In this document: piece by piece, positions 21,969 to 34,049 of the stretch
Position numbering within the stretch: position 1 is the stretch's first letter
Layout: each line of letters opens with the position of its first letter
The notes under the pieces: generated by a model
Seen by the model: the letters and a program-made list of their open reading frames with translations, nothing else
Databases searched by the model: none
Told to the model about the DNA's origin: nothing
Position numbers and translations under genes: made by a program
Assembly (NCBI GenBank): GCA_011109175.1
Contig: RDEW01000026.1
Location: 823,695 to 887,694 of the forward strand
Direction of reading: 5' to 3'
From: Dicyema japonicum
Taxonomy: Eukaryota; Dicyemida; Rhombozoa; Dicyemidae
Length of the DNA: 64,000 nucleotides

Positions 21969-24900
21969 TCAATTCAGGAAGGCAAATAAATTAGCCATTC
22001 TAATAACATTCTGAAAATGAAGAGGGAGTCCAGACCTTCTCTCATTAGCAGTCAGGTCCATATTAAGCCACGAAAGCGCATTAAACTGTTCCAGCACGTG
22101 TCTCAACGTCTCAGTCGTCACTGTAGAGTCCAGTGGGTGCTTCCACTGACTCTTCGCCACAATCAGATCACTCTCACTCTGGTAAATCTGCGGGTACGTA
22201 TAGTGTAATCCCGCCCTCAAGACACGTGCACTGCCCTCAGCCAAATTTCCCCCATCAAAAAATCCCGGGTAACTCTCCACATGAGCTGTCGTCACAAAGT
22301 ACCCCACAGCCAACGGCTGCTGTTCAATCACAAACAGTTGTTCCATGCAGTTTTCCGTTTTCCGCGAACAAACCTCTCCCAAAATGTCCTCACCGATCTC
22401 AAGGAAGTCGTACATCGTCGCCTGTTCCCCCAGAGTTGTCGGCTAAAGTATTATCCCCCCTTACGATAGCATCCGCAGTCATCGGCAACACAGCGACGTG
22501 CGTCACACTACTGTCCCTCGGAGTCTGTAGCAAGTGGGACCCAAACATCGACTCTTCACGACTAGAGACATCCCAGAAGACCCTCAAACAGTCGTGTTGG
22601 TGCATCGAAATAAGACACACACTCAATAGCGAAGGTAGATCATCTACCGGGAGACAACTGCATAGTTTACAGCTGGACCTGAAGGCCTGTCCAAGTTTCC
22701 TCACACTCGACCGATTTACTAAACGTGCCCATGCTTACGTCAGCAATAATACAACCAGTCAATTCCTCATGGCCAGTCTCCCCATTTTAGCAATCACAAG
22801 ACGCCAGGGATGAGCACTTTTAAAGATGGCAGTCTGAATGAACGTCCACATCTTCGACAAAGCCGCCTCTATAAGCCCCACTCGGGTTCTAACATAAAAC
22901 CAACTAAATTACACGTCAGCAGCAGCTATGTTTATTATGGTGGACTCCTGCAGCTCCCCCGTTTCATCAGATATCGATACGAAGATTCCAGTAAAATTAG
23001 GGGATAGGGTGTAGCACAATGGAGGGTAAAGTCACACGTCTCCACTGACCGGTCGATCAGAGAGGAAATCATAGATTTTTTGGTCATAGTTGGCGCTAAA
23101 ATGAAGGGGATACTTTCATAGAATTTTCTGGAATGTTCTAAAAGGTTTATGTTGCATTACTTTCTTCAGGATGTTCAGTTCTTCTTTGGAAGATCCAATA
23201 TAGGTGAGGTGGTCTCGAAGATCATCTTGATTTGTGAGTATATAGAACAAGCAATGTTCATCATTTTTGTTCGACGTGAGAGATTGACCTCTTCTGAAAA
23301 TCCCAAAACTTGTTGTTTCTCAATAAACTGAATTAGGCACACTAGCTTACCTGTAGATTAACTTTATCCTTTAAATTAGGTGCCAAATTTCTGTTGATTT
23401 CAGTGAGAATAGTATTTGCAATACAAGTCTGATCAAAGTCATCAACAAAATAGATAAGAATGTAAGTAACGGCCTATAATATAACTACAACCAAACCTTT
23501 ATCAGTCACATTCTTAAACATTCGTTGGACAAAGGGGATAATATACAAATTGATTATCTTCACATAGGATATACACCGCCAATCCAATTTTTCAACTAAT
23601 AGTATAAAATAATAATAAAATTTAGTGTTAAAACTAAATTTAAGAACTAACCAAAATAAGCCGACAAATTAACTGAATAATCACCCAAATCAGTGTTCTC
23701 ATCAAATGCAATGATTTCATTAATTAATTCACTTTTAACAGGCTCACAAACTCCAAGATTTAGTCTCAAATACGTATTGGCCACCATTTTAAAGTACTCG
23801 CTGCACTTAGCTCTGCTCTCCCCTCCCCTCAACACCACAAAGTAATTCACTGTTGGTCGCCATTTTGTCGATAAATACGGTCCCAGCTGCATTCTGTCCC
23901 ATCCAACCATCGAATACGGACTAAACGCCACGTGCTTCTGCTCTACAGAGTATCCCAGTAAGTACGGGATTGGCAGAGGATGACATAGATCCTTCGAAGT
24001 CTTTATCAATGGTTTACACAAGGCTGTCCAATTCAACCTACGAACGTGCTTCCCAGAATGATAAGCCAAATTCTCATCGAAAAGTCCCTCCAGTCGTCTC
24101 ATTACCCCCATAGTGGTTACGGAATCCAATTCCGGCCCATTCGTGAAGTCAAACAATTCCAGACTCCGCAAAAGCTCTTCCATCCAAAACTGATCCACAT
24201 TTCCCGTCAAATATAGACGGATGGAACTGCTCACTGACTGCAAATACTCGCATTCCATACAAGTCCGTTCAATAGAGGTAGACTGGACATACTTTTGCGG
24301 AAATACAGTGCCCTTGATGCAATGTTCGGCAACAATCCTTGTCTTCTCAGTCCACAGTGTACAGTTTGGAGTCAAATTCCTAAAATTAATGAACCCTCAC
24401 TGTCTAAGACCAGCTTCGTCGGTGAAGAACATAGTGGATATTCGAGTATTGATTCTGTTTGCTGCCGCTGAGTAACCACACGTGCAGTTTTCTAGTCGGT
24501 TTGAGTGCCAACTTGAATATGACAGGTACCAAGGGGACTTTGTTGTCATATTACAAACACAAAGAGTGCTCAGATCAAAGTTGACGTCGGTAAAGAGGTT
24601 AAAGAGAGAGTCCTGGAGACCCACAAACACGGAAAATAGCGCATTTCCCATAATCAAATTCTGAGGTCACAACTAAACCAACCTGAACGGAGTCCTCTGT
24701 GGGGTGAACGATCTTGGGTTGAGGTTGTCGAGGAGTTTTGTTAAGCATATAAAAGTTAGCACAATCACGATGAATTTGCATCTTTATTGGGGCTAAAATC
24801 ACAAAACTTAGTACTCATCAACGGAGGGTTAACTCTGTAATGGGTGGACGACAGAGTTTGGCGATAAACTGGCAGGTTAACCATATTGGGCCTCCTCTCC

Positions 24901-26270
24901 TTGAGAGAGTAAGCCTCAGGACAGATTGTGAACTTCTTGGGGACTTTTAAAATCGTCTAACTAATGTTAGTATTATACATTTGATTTTATGCTTTTTTTA
25001 GTTTCTTCAGATTGTTTGAATTTAGTGTCATTATTATTTAATTGGCGATCAACCTGTTTTACATTAAATTTGGCGGATTCTTTCGTTTCATTAAGTATGC
25101 TTTTAATGTATTTCAGTCGACTCGACCTAATGGACACAAACTTTCCCCTCCTAACAGAATATGGAACTGACGAGGCTTTTGTAACTCGTTTTTCTGCTTT
25201 CCGACTAATCTTGAGTCTTTTAGTAGGAGACTTCGAGGGGGTAGTGGACTTTGAAACTGGTTTTACTACGCTTCTTTTCAGGTGACAGTCTACTTCGCAG
25301 CTGGAATTATTCTAAGAGACAACTTGCCACAACCACATTGGGAAGAATAGGGCTTTAGATTAGGAAGGGTTGGATCCTCTGATTTTTCTTCTTCCTTAGA
25401 CTTGAAATCCCCCATAATCAGAACCAAGGCTGCTGGGTGGATAATCTTTATGTTCTTGCCTATAATAAGCAATACAGGGACCGATTTTAATGTCCAGTAT
25501 AAGAGGGTTACTCTTAAAGTAGTTAGGCGGCAAATTAAAATGATTTGTCCAGTCTGCGTGCAGTGAAGCCACGTAATCTGGAGATAAGTTAGTCGCTGGT
25601 CCTATGCACGTAGCCACTACCCCCCAAGGAGCCAAAATTGCTTATGATTAATTTAGTGCACAACCTCTCTTTCCCTTTAAGCTCTGTTCTGACAGGTCGG
25701 TTGGGCTGATAGTTTTGTCCCGCCAAAAGTCATTAGAACAGCACAAACAGTCGTTTCGTGTAGAAAAAACCGAAATGAAAAGTTGACCTCTGACTTTTTG
25801 TCCACAAATCGGTGACCCATGCGTAGAAAGTCTAGTCCAAGAGCTCTAAGTATGAAAAAGTTAACAACTTTTCAATGGAGTTATGAATCGATCTAAACAG
25901 CATAATTCTGACCTCATATGGCATTCCCTCCTCCCAGCTGCCCTTATTGACCACTTCCTAAAGGTGACTGGGTACCTTGCAAATCTTTAGCCAACTGAAT
26001 TATTTTAGGGGGCATTTCTTGCCCCTGACAGAAGACCCACAGCTCGTAGTGGCCTTGTGCAAGCCTCCATGCAGCGAGGACGTTTTCACGGCGATATTCG
26101 TTGTATATTCGAATGACGGCGTCCCCAAGATGTTTGATTTGTTCGGATTGGTGTAGCGAAACCATTTGAGGTTGGGGAGTTCCATCTGAGTGAGAATATA
26201 AGGGCACCAGACTGAAGATGTTGGTCTGACAATGTTCTAGTGTGTTGTAGTTGTGAGATTTGTGCATCAC
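21969..26270 (-). CDS. MED13: Mediator complex subunit 13
   Basis: A large multi-exon gene with mostly 20-26-nt introns. The N-terminal block (26,270-25,944) carries TLEHCQTNIFSL and LAAWRLAQGHYELWVFCQG. Next come 25,635-25,380 (IKIIHPAALVLI), a basic linker (25,285-24,990), and LCVCNMTTKSPWY with CTCGYSAAANR (24,580-24,450). The MID/PIWI-like half follows: PLPIPYLLGY (near 24,010), YILIYFVDDFD (near 23,440), DETGELQEST (near 22,970), WRLVIAKMGRL (near 22,800), FVTTAHVESYPGFF, and VLEQFNALSWL near the C-terminus (22,065-22,100). MED13 links the CDK8 kinase module to core Mediator in the nucleus. The product is roughly 1,300-1,400 residues, much shorter than the ~2,170 of human MED13. Single-base frameshifts are implied at 22,771-22,774 and in a C run at 22,427-22,431. 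The splice near 23,010 was not resolved. Confidence 0.93.
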
Positions 26271-26429
26271 AGAGATATTACTAAAATAAATATTGACTAT
26301 TCAAATTTAAATCAAATTTAAATGTTTATTACAATCCCTTTAAATTTTAAATTATTAATAAGTTTATTTAAATAATCAGAACATACAGTTTAACCTCTAA
26401 TTTGGCAACTTAATGCCCCAAAATTTTTA

Positions 26430-26840
26430 TTTGAGGTGGTGATGATGCCTCTATTGCACTATGTCTTATTCGTATTCTTTACCAACTTCTCCGTTCAGTC
26501 TGGGATCTTTTAATTGCAGAAAACTTAAACAGCCTTACAAGACACACCAACCATCTAACAAAATATGACATCTCTGTCTGCTGTCTACAAGAGACAAAAA
26601 CGACCGTACAATGTACAGAACTGTTTGCAGATTCCACCTTTTTACCTTCCCATCGGTCTGGCGACATTATGGTTTCGGATTTTCAGTCAACAGGATCTGA
26701 TTCACTGTGCTACAATAGTATGGCCAGCATCTGACATTATAATGGAAATGGTGGACACCTGGAGAACCAGCGCGCAACAGAAGATCATGGTCGGAGCTGA
26801 CGGAAAGGATGATTCGAAATACGGCACAAGAGAAACCTAA
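26430..26840 (+). mobile_element. APE-type LINE, 5' endonuclease fragment
   Basis: Begins with the LINE 5' signature GAGGTGGTGATG (26,433), comparable to the 44.7 kb element. The plus-strand reading contains HLTKYDISVCCLQETKT, the N-terminal APE endonuclease block with the ET catalytic pair. It is 3'-truncated and frameshifted. Confidence 0.7.
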
Positions 26841-27079
26841 CTAATTTTATGTTTTCTCGGGAGTGCTTTTTAATAGTAATAATAATTCCCTAAAATCAGA
26901 GGTATCCTCAAAACAGAGGTTTTTACCTCGATAATTAAGCAAAATGAACATTATTTTTAAGTCAACCAGAAAATTGCAATTTTCATTTTAAAAATTTCAA
27001 AAAAAAGTAATTGCAAAAAATTGCATTATAGAAAAATAAACAAAATTATTTTTTGTAATACAACACGTTGCTGGCTGAC

Positions 27080-27815
27080 GAATGAAAGAAAATACCATGA
27101 ACAAAATTATTCTCTGCTTCACTTTCAATCAATAAAAGGGAAGCAGAGTTTTCTATGCATTCTTGGATAATTTTAGAGATATCCTTATATTCCATTATCT
27201 GTATATAGATGAAGCCATTGTAGTAATAATATTGTTTAAATCTTATTATACCTACAGAACATGTGCCATCTTCTGGAAGTAATTTTTTCTTAGGGGTTAT
27301 ATGATTAAAATTATTTCTAAGTTCAGAAAAAATGCTATCTGAAACTAAAATATATATCTAACCTCTTTCGCAAACACCTAACATATACACATCGGGATGT
27401 TGAACTCTTATTTCTTCATAACAGGGATCTACATAGTAATTGTATTTATTATAACGATCATTTGTAATTCCGGAATAAGGCTTGATGATGATAAAAAATC
27501 CTAACCATAGAAAATCCATTAAATAAAATATATTTACCATTTGATATTTTTCCGTCTATCCAAAAATTTATTATTATTATAGCTACTTAATAACCATACA
27601 AGATAAAAACTCAAGTTCAGAACGGCTATTAATGATCACCAGAGAGAGTTCAATAATGCGGATAGTATTGTTGATCAAATTCAAAGTCAGTGATGAAATA
27701 GCCATGACCTTCAAAGTTCGCCTTTATTTCACCTCGTACTATAAAAGTGTCAGCATCTATTTATATTTACCAGAAGAGTCAAAAAAAAATATAGAATAAC
27801 ATTGTCATCGTGAAG
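27080..27815 (-). pseudogene. Lectin-domain membrane protein copy C, truncated
   Basis: A more diverged paralogue of copy A. The minus strand reads a start with a broken signal peptide (27,815), ANFEGHGYFITD, then FWIDGKISNGKYILFNGFSM with a 25-nt intron, YYVDPCYEEIRV, VYMLGVCE, and the first half of CTLD2 (SASLLLIESEAENNFVHG). It stops near 27,095; the second half of CTLD2, stalk and membrane segment are absent. A T-run indel breaks the signal peptide. Conservation of the CTLD motifs despite divergence suggests that the family was under selection before C died. Confidence 0.75.
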
Positions 27816-27942
27816 CGAAATCTGATTTATAAATGAAATCTATTTTTTCCTGGAATTTAAAAAATGAGTTCATGAATTCACTTAGTTTGTTAACATAAAA
27901 AGATTGACAGGTCTTAGATTGACAGGACAGGTATCTTGACTT

Positions 27943-28248
27943 AATAATAATAACAGCCTTTTCACGAGAGCCATAATATAGCTCCGCATAGGCAGGACAC
28001 ACACTTTATTTAAGTAAAGAACAGTTAACTAATCGTAGAACCAAGGAATGATCTTCACTTCTTTTTTTCTTTTTCTTGTGTGTGGGTCCTTTCTAGACAA
28101 TCCAGTTCCTCAGTGAGTATCCACTGATGACGGCGTCACTCGTAAACCCTTTTAGCATCGTAGATGCGTGGAACCTTCCACAAGGTGAACAGCAGCGAGA
28201 ATCGAACCCATAACCTAAGTCACTTTAGCCCGACACCTAACCACTATC
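27943..28248 (-). mobile_element. tRNA-derived SINE copy 2, with target-site duplication
   Basis: A full-length SINE of the same family, flanked by TCTTGACTT at 27,934-27,942 and 28,249-28,257. The paralogous block at about 6,568-6,600 reads continuously through TCTCTTGATTATTAAAATTA with no insert, so it preserves the empty site. Confidence 0.9.
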
Positions 28249-28257
28249 TCTTGACTT

Positions 28258-28800
28258 GTATCATTAAAATTATTCTGAGAAGATTATGAGTCCACCAGTT
28301 AAATAAGCGATGATCGACGAGTGACCTATATTTTACTAAATATGATTTATCTAAGATGGCTAATGTTGTGGATCAGTTTCGCCCGAAGAATCTAATCCCA
28401 TGAGAATTCCTTCAGAAATAAGTTTATTAAAACAGTAAAGTCGTTTATGGTGGAAAGATTACGTAAAAGGATTACCGGATCTTTTCGATAAGTTATTTAT
28501 TTTAAACTAAATGGGTGTCTTGACTGGTTTTCGTCATAAAACAATAATTCATAGAAGTGAATGTAACCTTATTCTTGGAAAATCCAAGAGCTGCCACAAC
28601 CTAGTTATTGATCAAGAAAATGTCAGAGGTGATGATGTGACTTTTATAAGAAATGTGTAATGCTTTATACGATCCGTTCAATTTTCCTGGTTTTAGTGCC
28701 CTTCTCCCGACTTTTTTATGGAAACTAATTTGTTTGAGACTCAGTTGTAGCATCCAATGTTTTAACTTTAGAGGAATGGGGAAATATATGAGTTTTGAAG
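28258..28800. repeat. Duplicated flank of lectin copy C
   Basis: Alignable with 6,590-6,960 downstream of copy A (ATTAAAATTATTCTGAGA, CAATTTTCCTGGTTTTAGTG). No gene recognised. Confidence 0.55.
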
Positions 28801-29400
28801 CTTATTGAATAAGAATGACCTATTTAAACGAAAATCTACTTATTTCCTGTGAAATTCAAGGAAATTCGAAATCTTTAATATTTCGTTTAGTAGCTTAGTA
28901 ATACGTTTTTCGTTCTAAGGTTTTATTTTAGCTTCAAATTCAGCTTCACTATATTTGGAAGCTCAAAATATTATAAAGATAATATTCAACTAAATATCTT
29001 AAAGCTTTGATGCATTGATTGCACAGTTTTTGAAGAAAGGAGATAAATTTAAGCAAAGGTAATTGATCCTCGACTATGAGAAAAATCAGGAATCATTTGG
29101 TAGTCCAACCAGAGTGGTGGTTAATTGAACTCTAATTCTATTGATATAGCTTCTGCTCAAAATTCCGCATAGTTTTATGATGGATCGTAGTGGATGCATT
29201 TATTTAGATAAAATAATTCATGATGGGAGTAAAAATCTATCAAAATTAGTTTTCTGTGAATGGACGCGACCTATAAATCATGTATGTTGTTTCCATTAAT
29301 GGAGATATTTTTGGGATGAGATGATAGGCTACAAGAATTATTGGGGAACAGTCGTTACTTTATAAAAAATAAAAAAGGTAGGATATAAGGGAAACCAAAT
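28800..29400. other. No gene seen
   Basis: AT-rich DNA inserted in the C block relative to the A block. No recognisable feature. Confidence 0.4.
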
Positions 29401-29407
29401 GGTATTA

Positions 29408-29588
29408 ACCGCTTTGCTTGACGAGTGAAGGCGTCATCAGTGAACATGATATGCGGAACCGGATGTTCTAAGAAAAGACCCACCCCAACAAAAAGAAAAA
29501 CGAATTGAAATGCATTCCTTGGTTTACTTTTATCGATTAGTTATGATAAATGTTCTTTGCTTTAAACAAAGTGTGTGTCCTGCCTGGA
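29408..29588 (+). mobile_element. Degraded SINE fragment
   Basis: Plus-strand DNA with the SINE body landmarks GACGAGTGAAGGCGTCATCA, CATTCCTTGGTT and AAGTGTGTGTCCTGCCTGG, diverged from the other copies and lacking the tRNA-like head. It joins R2-like LINE sequence directly at about 29,588. Confidence 0.7.
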
Positions 29589-30295
29589 GGAGCGATAGCA
29601 AATCAACATCGTCTGGCTTGTTTGGTGTCAGCTTCAAGTGGAGGGAGTGGAGCATGGCTTGGTGCAATACTTTGCCCAAACCTCGGGACCTTTTTGGACG
29701 ACGATTCTTTGAGGATTGGAATCGGACAAAGGCTGGGACTAAACGTTTGCCAGGAGCACCGATGCCGATGCGGGAAAACAGTTGATGCGAAGGGACTGCA
29801 CCCGCTATCCTGCAGAAGAAGCGCCGGAAGAGGACCACGTCATGCTGCTCTGAACGATGTGATCGTCAGAGCTCTGAAGGCTACAGGCTTCCCAGCACAG
29901 CTTGAACCAGTGGGTCTTGATCGAGGATTTGGAAAGAGACCTGACGGGATGACCCGGGACGCAACTTGTGTAGACACGTTCTCAAGCACGAATATTTTCA
30001 AATCGGTTCAGACACCTGGAGCAGCTGCTTCGACTGCGGAGAACCTAAAAATCAAGAAATATTCTTGCCTCGGGGATCACTACCGATTTACTCCTGTTGC
30101 GACCGAATCATCGGGATCCGTTGGTCCAATGACAGCTGAGTTCTTGCGAGAACTCAAAGGATTGTTGCCAGAAAGAAAAGGGATCAACGAGAAGGGTTAG
30201 GGCTAAGACAAAAGATTTGAATGGCCACACTCCGAGGGAACTCGATCGCAATCCACGCAGCAGGCTTCCTCAACTGACATTTGTTTAATTGTTAA
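29588..30295 (+). mobile_element. R2-like LINE, C-terminal endonuclease part
   Basis: The plus frame 29,550-30,200 reads QHRLACLVSAS, WLGAILCPNLGTFLDDDSLR, CRCGKTVDAKGLHPLSC (CCHC-type knuckle), HAALNDVIVRAL, GKRPDGM, ATCVDTFSSTNIFKS and YRFTPVATESSG. The RPD...D spacing after the knuckle fits the restriction-like endonuclease of R2/NeSL-type elements. Compared with the 52.3 kb copy, about 31 bp are missing between RPDGM and ATCVD. The tail ends CTCAACTGACATTTGTTTAA. Confidence 0.85.
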
Positions 30296-30399
30296 AAAAT
30301 TATTTTATTTAAAAAAAATTTAATTGTATTTTAAAAAATAAACTGGTGTTTTGTGCTATTTTTTAAATTTTTTTTTTCGTTATTTTTTTAAACTTTGTT

Positions 30400-30990
30400 A
30401 TTTCTGGTTGCCATAATTATTAATCTAATAAAGTTCATGGTTTAAGCCAAATTTTGTAATTTAAAAATCTGACTAGATGGAATTAAAGCACTAGGCTCCT
30501 CCGTTTTAACGTTTAAACCTACGGAACCCCGCAAACGTGGCCATTCCTTAATTCTTCCGTTGATTAGATCTCCCAATTGAACTCTTTCTTCTGTTTCCCT
30601 TACAAAAAGTCATAAAACAATGAGAAGCATATTTTGAAATTATTCAATTTGCTTGTTAATAATCTCATGATCGACATACTTATGACGAATTTTCCTAGTT
30701 GGGGGACTCTGGTCCTGAAGATCAATTTGAATCATAAGGTTCTTGCAACAAGGTATTGCACCAGTCGGGGAAAAAATTTATTTTATACTTATTGCCAAAA
30801 AACAAACAAATTTTTTAGTTCAGCGTACGACTTTCCGATTGTGAAACTAAAGAAGAAGCCATATGTTGTCTGCTGCTTTTGGAAGCCTTTTCAGACGAAC
30901 CTTGACAAAAAATCAAAACCGAAGACGCCTATTCACAGGGATTGGAGGACACCTTCATTAAAACTGGTTCAATAGTCAAACAAAACAAAC
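30400..30990. repeat. Second part of duplicated lectin flank
   Basis: Pairs with 7,060-7,660. Shared words include CCCGCAAACGTGG, CAAGTTGGGG / CTAGTTGGGG and TTTTAGTTCAGCG. The frame at 30,634-30,975 is not recognised. Confidence 0.55.
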
Positions 30991-30999
30991 CAGATCTTC

Positions 31000-31360
31000 C
31001 TGTTTATAAAAAAACAGTTTTATATTCCTTCTTGAAGTGGGAATAACATCGTCAGAGAATTTACATGAAAGGAAACTCAGTCTCACTCAGTGCAGTCTTC
31101 GGCAAAGGTTGTCCCGGTAGTCCTCACTTGGGATGGTCTGGTGACATCTTACATTTCGAAATATGCAGTCTCTTTGAACATAAACGAGTGGACATGTACA
31201 TTTATTAAAGAAGATTTTGGAGATTATGATTGTCACATATAGACAACGAATCAGTACAGAATTTGCCAGTCGCAAATTGATTGAAGACATTTGTAACCAC
31301 CCTGATTTTTTTAAAGACCCTTCCCGTTCCTTTTGTGCCACCCCCACCTGACAAAGACGT
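31000..31360. other. No gene assigned
   Basis: A minus frame (31,087-31,347) carries a few cysteines (NKCTCPLVYVQRDCIF) but has no family signature I can support. Confidence 0.3.
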
Positions 31361-31367
31361 AGTTATG

Positions 31368-31690
31368 TCAAATTTGAAACAACAAGCTATCAGTACTGAT
31401 AGAATGGTGGAAGAGACTTTTGAGTTTAATGTTATGTTGTCCAATTAAGTCGTGTCCGACCCTTGGAGATCTCATGAACGAGTTTCCTCCACTCTCCCCG
31501 ATCCGTTGCAATTTGGAGTAGCATTGATATAGGCATTTCCATGAGGTCTTCCATCGTGGATAGCCACCGAGTCCTCGATCGGCCAGGTCTTCTCTTCCCA
31601 ATATATTGCTCAGCATAATGGTTCTTTCCAGGGAATCAAAGCGGACAACATGCCCAAAGAACTCCAATCTGTGTTTTACAATTCTTCCTT
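31368..31690 (-). mobile_element. LINE fragment (RT C-terminal)
   Basis: The minus frame reads MEFFGHVVRFDSLERTIMLS, ADRGLGGYPRWKTSW and RVGHDLI, the tail common to many non-LTR RTs (F-GHV-R ... G-R-R-W). Isolated fragment. Confidence 0.6.
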
Positions 31691-32480
31691 CTAGCGAAAT
31701 GTCCGTCTCTACCCGTTTGTTGAATTTAATGAGTCTTAATAAAATGAAAGAGTTAGTTTTCGGTTAGATAATATTTTGTACACTATTATTTTTTTCTTTA
31801 ATAAAATTTAAAAAATGTTGATGTGACCCTTGATCTAGGTGAAGGTTTACCGGATATTGGGAATTTTTTTTCAATCTGATAGGCGATGATTTGACATCAA
31901 AGACTTCAAATATGTTTGATCTGTTTAACTTTGAATAAGAACGTTCACAACTAGCCATTGGGTATCCAACTGTGAGTAATAAAAGAATGCAAAAAGTTGG
32001 AAAAACATCCCAGCCAATATCAAGTAATAAAGCAATCCTTCGTATTTTTTGGAAGTTATGTTTTCACTTTGGATCCTTCGTATTTTTGGAAGTTATGTTT
32101 CGCTCCAAAAGTTCGGCCTTCAGCCTGTTTCCTAATTCATTTATTATTTCCTCAACTTTGATAAGTCTTCGTCTTTCGCACCCTCTCCAGGCATCATTTT
32201 CTTTTCCCTGACTCTTGCCAAGTGTACATTACACTTCAACGGTATTCTGATGCCGATCTGACAGCACTTTTACTGATCTCTTTAGATTCAAGGTCAATAA
32301 TTTTAATGTCATCGCTTAATAATTTAAGAGAAATAAATGTAAATGTCTCGGAATGAGAAAAATATCACAGATCCTTCAACAATAGGTCGCCAATTCTTTT
32401 TCTAACTCAAAATATGCTCTGAGATTCAAGAGAAACAAAAATAAATCAGTTTATTAAGGAAAAAAGTGAGCAAATGGTCA
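31690..32480. other. No gene seen; short tandem duplication
   Basis: Contains a two-copy repeat of about 35 bp at 32,036-32,105 (each CCTTCGTATTTTT-GGAAGTTATGTTT). Otherwise featureless. Confidence 0.4.
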
Positions 32481-33490
32481 AATAGCGACCACCCTGACTA
32501 CGTGACTATTCCCTCTCAGGACGGTGAGCGAGATTCGCTCAAATAACCAGCAGCGCTCACGGTGTCTCCTGATCGTGTAAAAATGCGCTGCTGTGTGGTT
32601 TGTGGTGCATGACGGTTCGCTTTGCGGAGGCGCAACTCCTGAGTAGCAGTCTTTGCAACCGGGCAACCTCCATATCACGCGAGGTGACCAAAAGGCTCTC
32701 AGTTGATGCACTTCCTATCCTATCTTCCTTTGGAGTGACAACTGCTCATTCCGTGCTCTTCCCCGAAAATCAGGGATTTTTCCTTTTTAGTGCATCAAGA
32801 TGCACGTGACCAAATTTCTGGCATCTGAAGCATCTGATTGCAGAGTCTTGATACCATTCACAGCGGAATTTCTGGAAACCAACATGTAATCCATCCTCAG
32901 CTCTTGATTTGACGACCAATTTTCCAACACTAAGTTGTAGCCGTCTTTCTTGAAGCGATTGAAAGAAAATCCTGGCTGAAGAGTCTCCAACAAGAATATA
33001 CGAAGATCTCCGTCTGTAACCCATGAGGGGATCCACCTCAGAACCACTTCAGCTGTGCGTAAAATCAGTGCTGAAACTCTGCCATCCAAACCAAACGGGA
33101 AACTTTTTTCAAGCTCCGTAGTAACAGCGTCACGGTCATTAGTATTGGAGAATTCAATTGTGAAAGAGCCGATTTCCTCAGGCTAATTCGAGCTTTACGT
33201 GCAATCTCCAAATTGGCCAGTGTGTTAAAACAATGAATCCTTCCAAACACAGGATTAGTAATTTCAAGAGAGACCACTCAGTCATATCCACATGCTGGTC
33301 AGCTGCTTCTAGAGATGAATTTCCATCACTTCGCTTAGGAATAACTCAATGTTCTTTTCCAAGGACTTTTCAATACTTTGGTCAGACACGACCTTTTTCT
33401 TTACAATAATATTCTTTCTTGGTGCTTTTCTCACAACAGGCATTACCACAACAAAACCACGTTTTTTATGGAAGCAGATATACTATTTAT
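32480..33490 (-). mobile_element. LINE ORF1 (RRM-like plus zinc knuckle), decayed
   Basis: Minus-strand frames read MPVVRKAPRKNIIVKKKVV (near 33,430), FDGRVSALILRTAEVVLRWI, then KLVVKSRAEDGLHVGFQKF, and AIRCFRCQKFGHV, a zinc knuckle. This resembles ORF1 of the LINE at 46.5-47.4 kb in layout. Frameshifts separate the blocks. Confidence 0.6.
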
Positions 33491-33499
33491 TCCACGTGA

Positions 33500-34040
33500 T
33501 TTTAATCCTAAAATGTCATCCAACGCACCCTCATTAAAAAGGAGTCAGAGTAATTCTCCCACTTAGTCTGGAATTTTCGTTTTCAGAAGCATGGTGAGCC
33601 GTTACTTCTTAATTCGGGACAACCAAAGCTCGATGTGAGCCTTTTGGTCAAACGCCGCTGCCATAAACACTCGTGCGCTAGTATTTGGAGTATCTTACAT
33701 TACAAAAGGATGAAGAAGCCGTTACTTATGGTAAACTTGTAAGTAAGCTTATGATTATGGCGATTTTTGTCAATAAAGTTAAAAATTTTATTGATTTTGA
33801 TTTTTTAATTTTTAGAGTTTTTGTTATTGATTTTTTTATTTTTAGTGTTATTCCAGTTTTAATCTGTCAATAAAGTCAATTTTTTGAATTTTAAACTCAA
33901 TAAAGTCCAATTTTAGGACAAAATTTCAAATTTATAAAGTCAAAAAAATTCCCCTACTTATAGCTCTTGGAGTATCTTTCAACTCTCTAGTGATGTTTTC
34001 CATTCACGTGAAGGAAGTGTTAACCAAAGGAAATTCAAAG
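33500..34040. other. No gene seen
   Basis: AT-rich with several runs of AATAAAGT-like repeats near 33,770-33,950. No coding signal. Confidence 0.4.
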
Positions 34041-34049
34041 TGAAACGTT

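Noticed and set aside
22133-22813. Long plus-strand frame of 226 codons
   Set aside because: It lies antisense to conserved MED13 exons and has no family resemblance; a shadow frame.
31087-31347. Cysteine-rich secreted protein
   Set aside because: No signal peptide, irregular cysteine spacing and no splicing support; likely chance frame next to a LINE.
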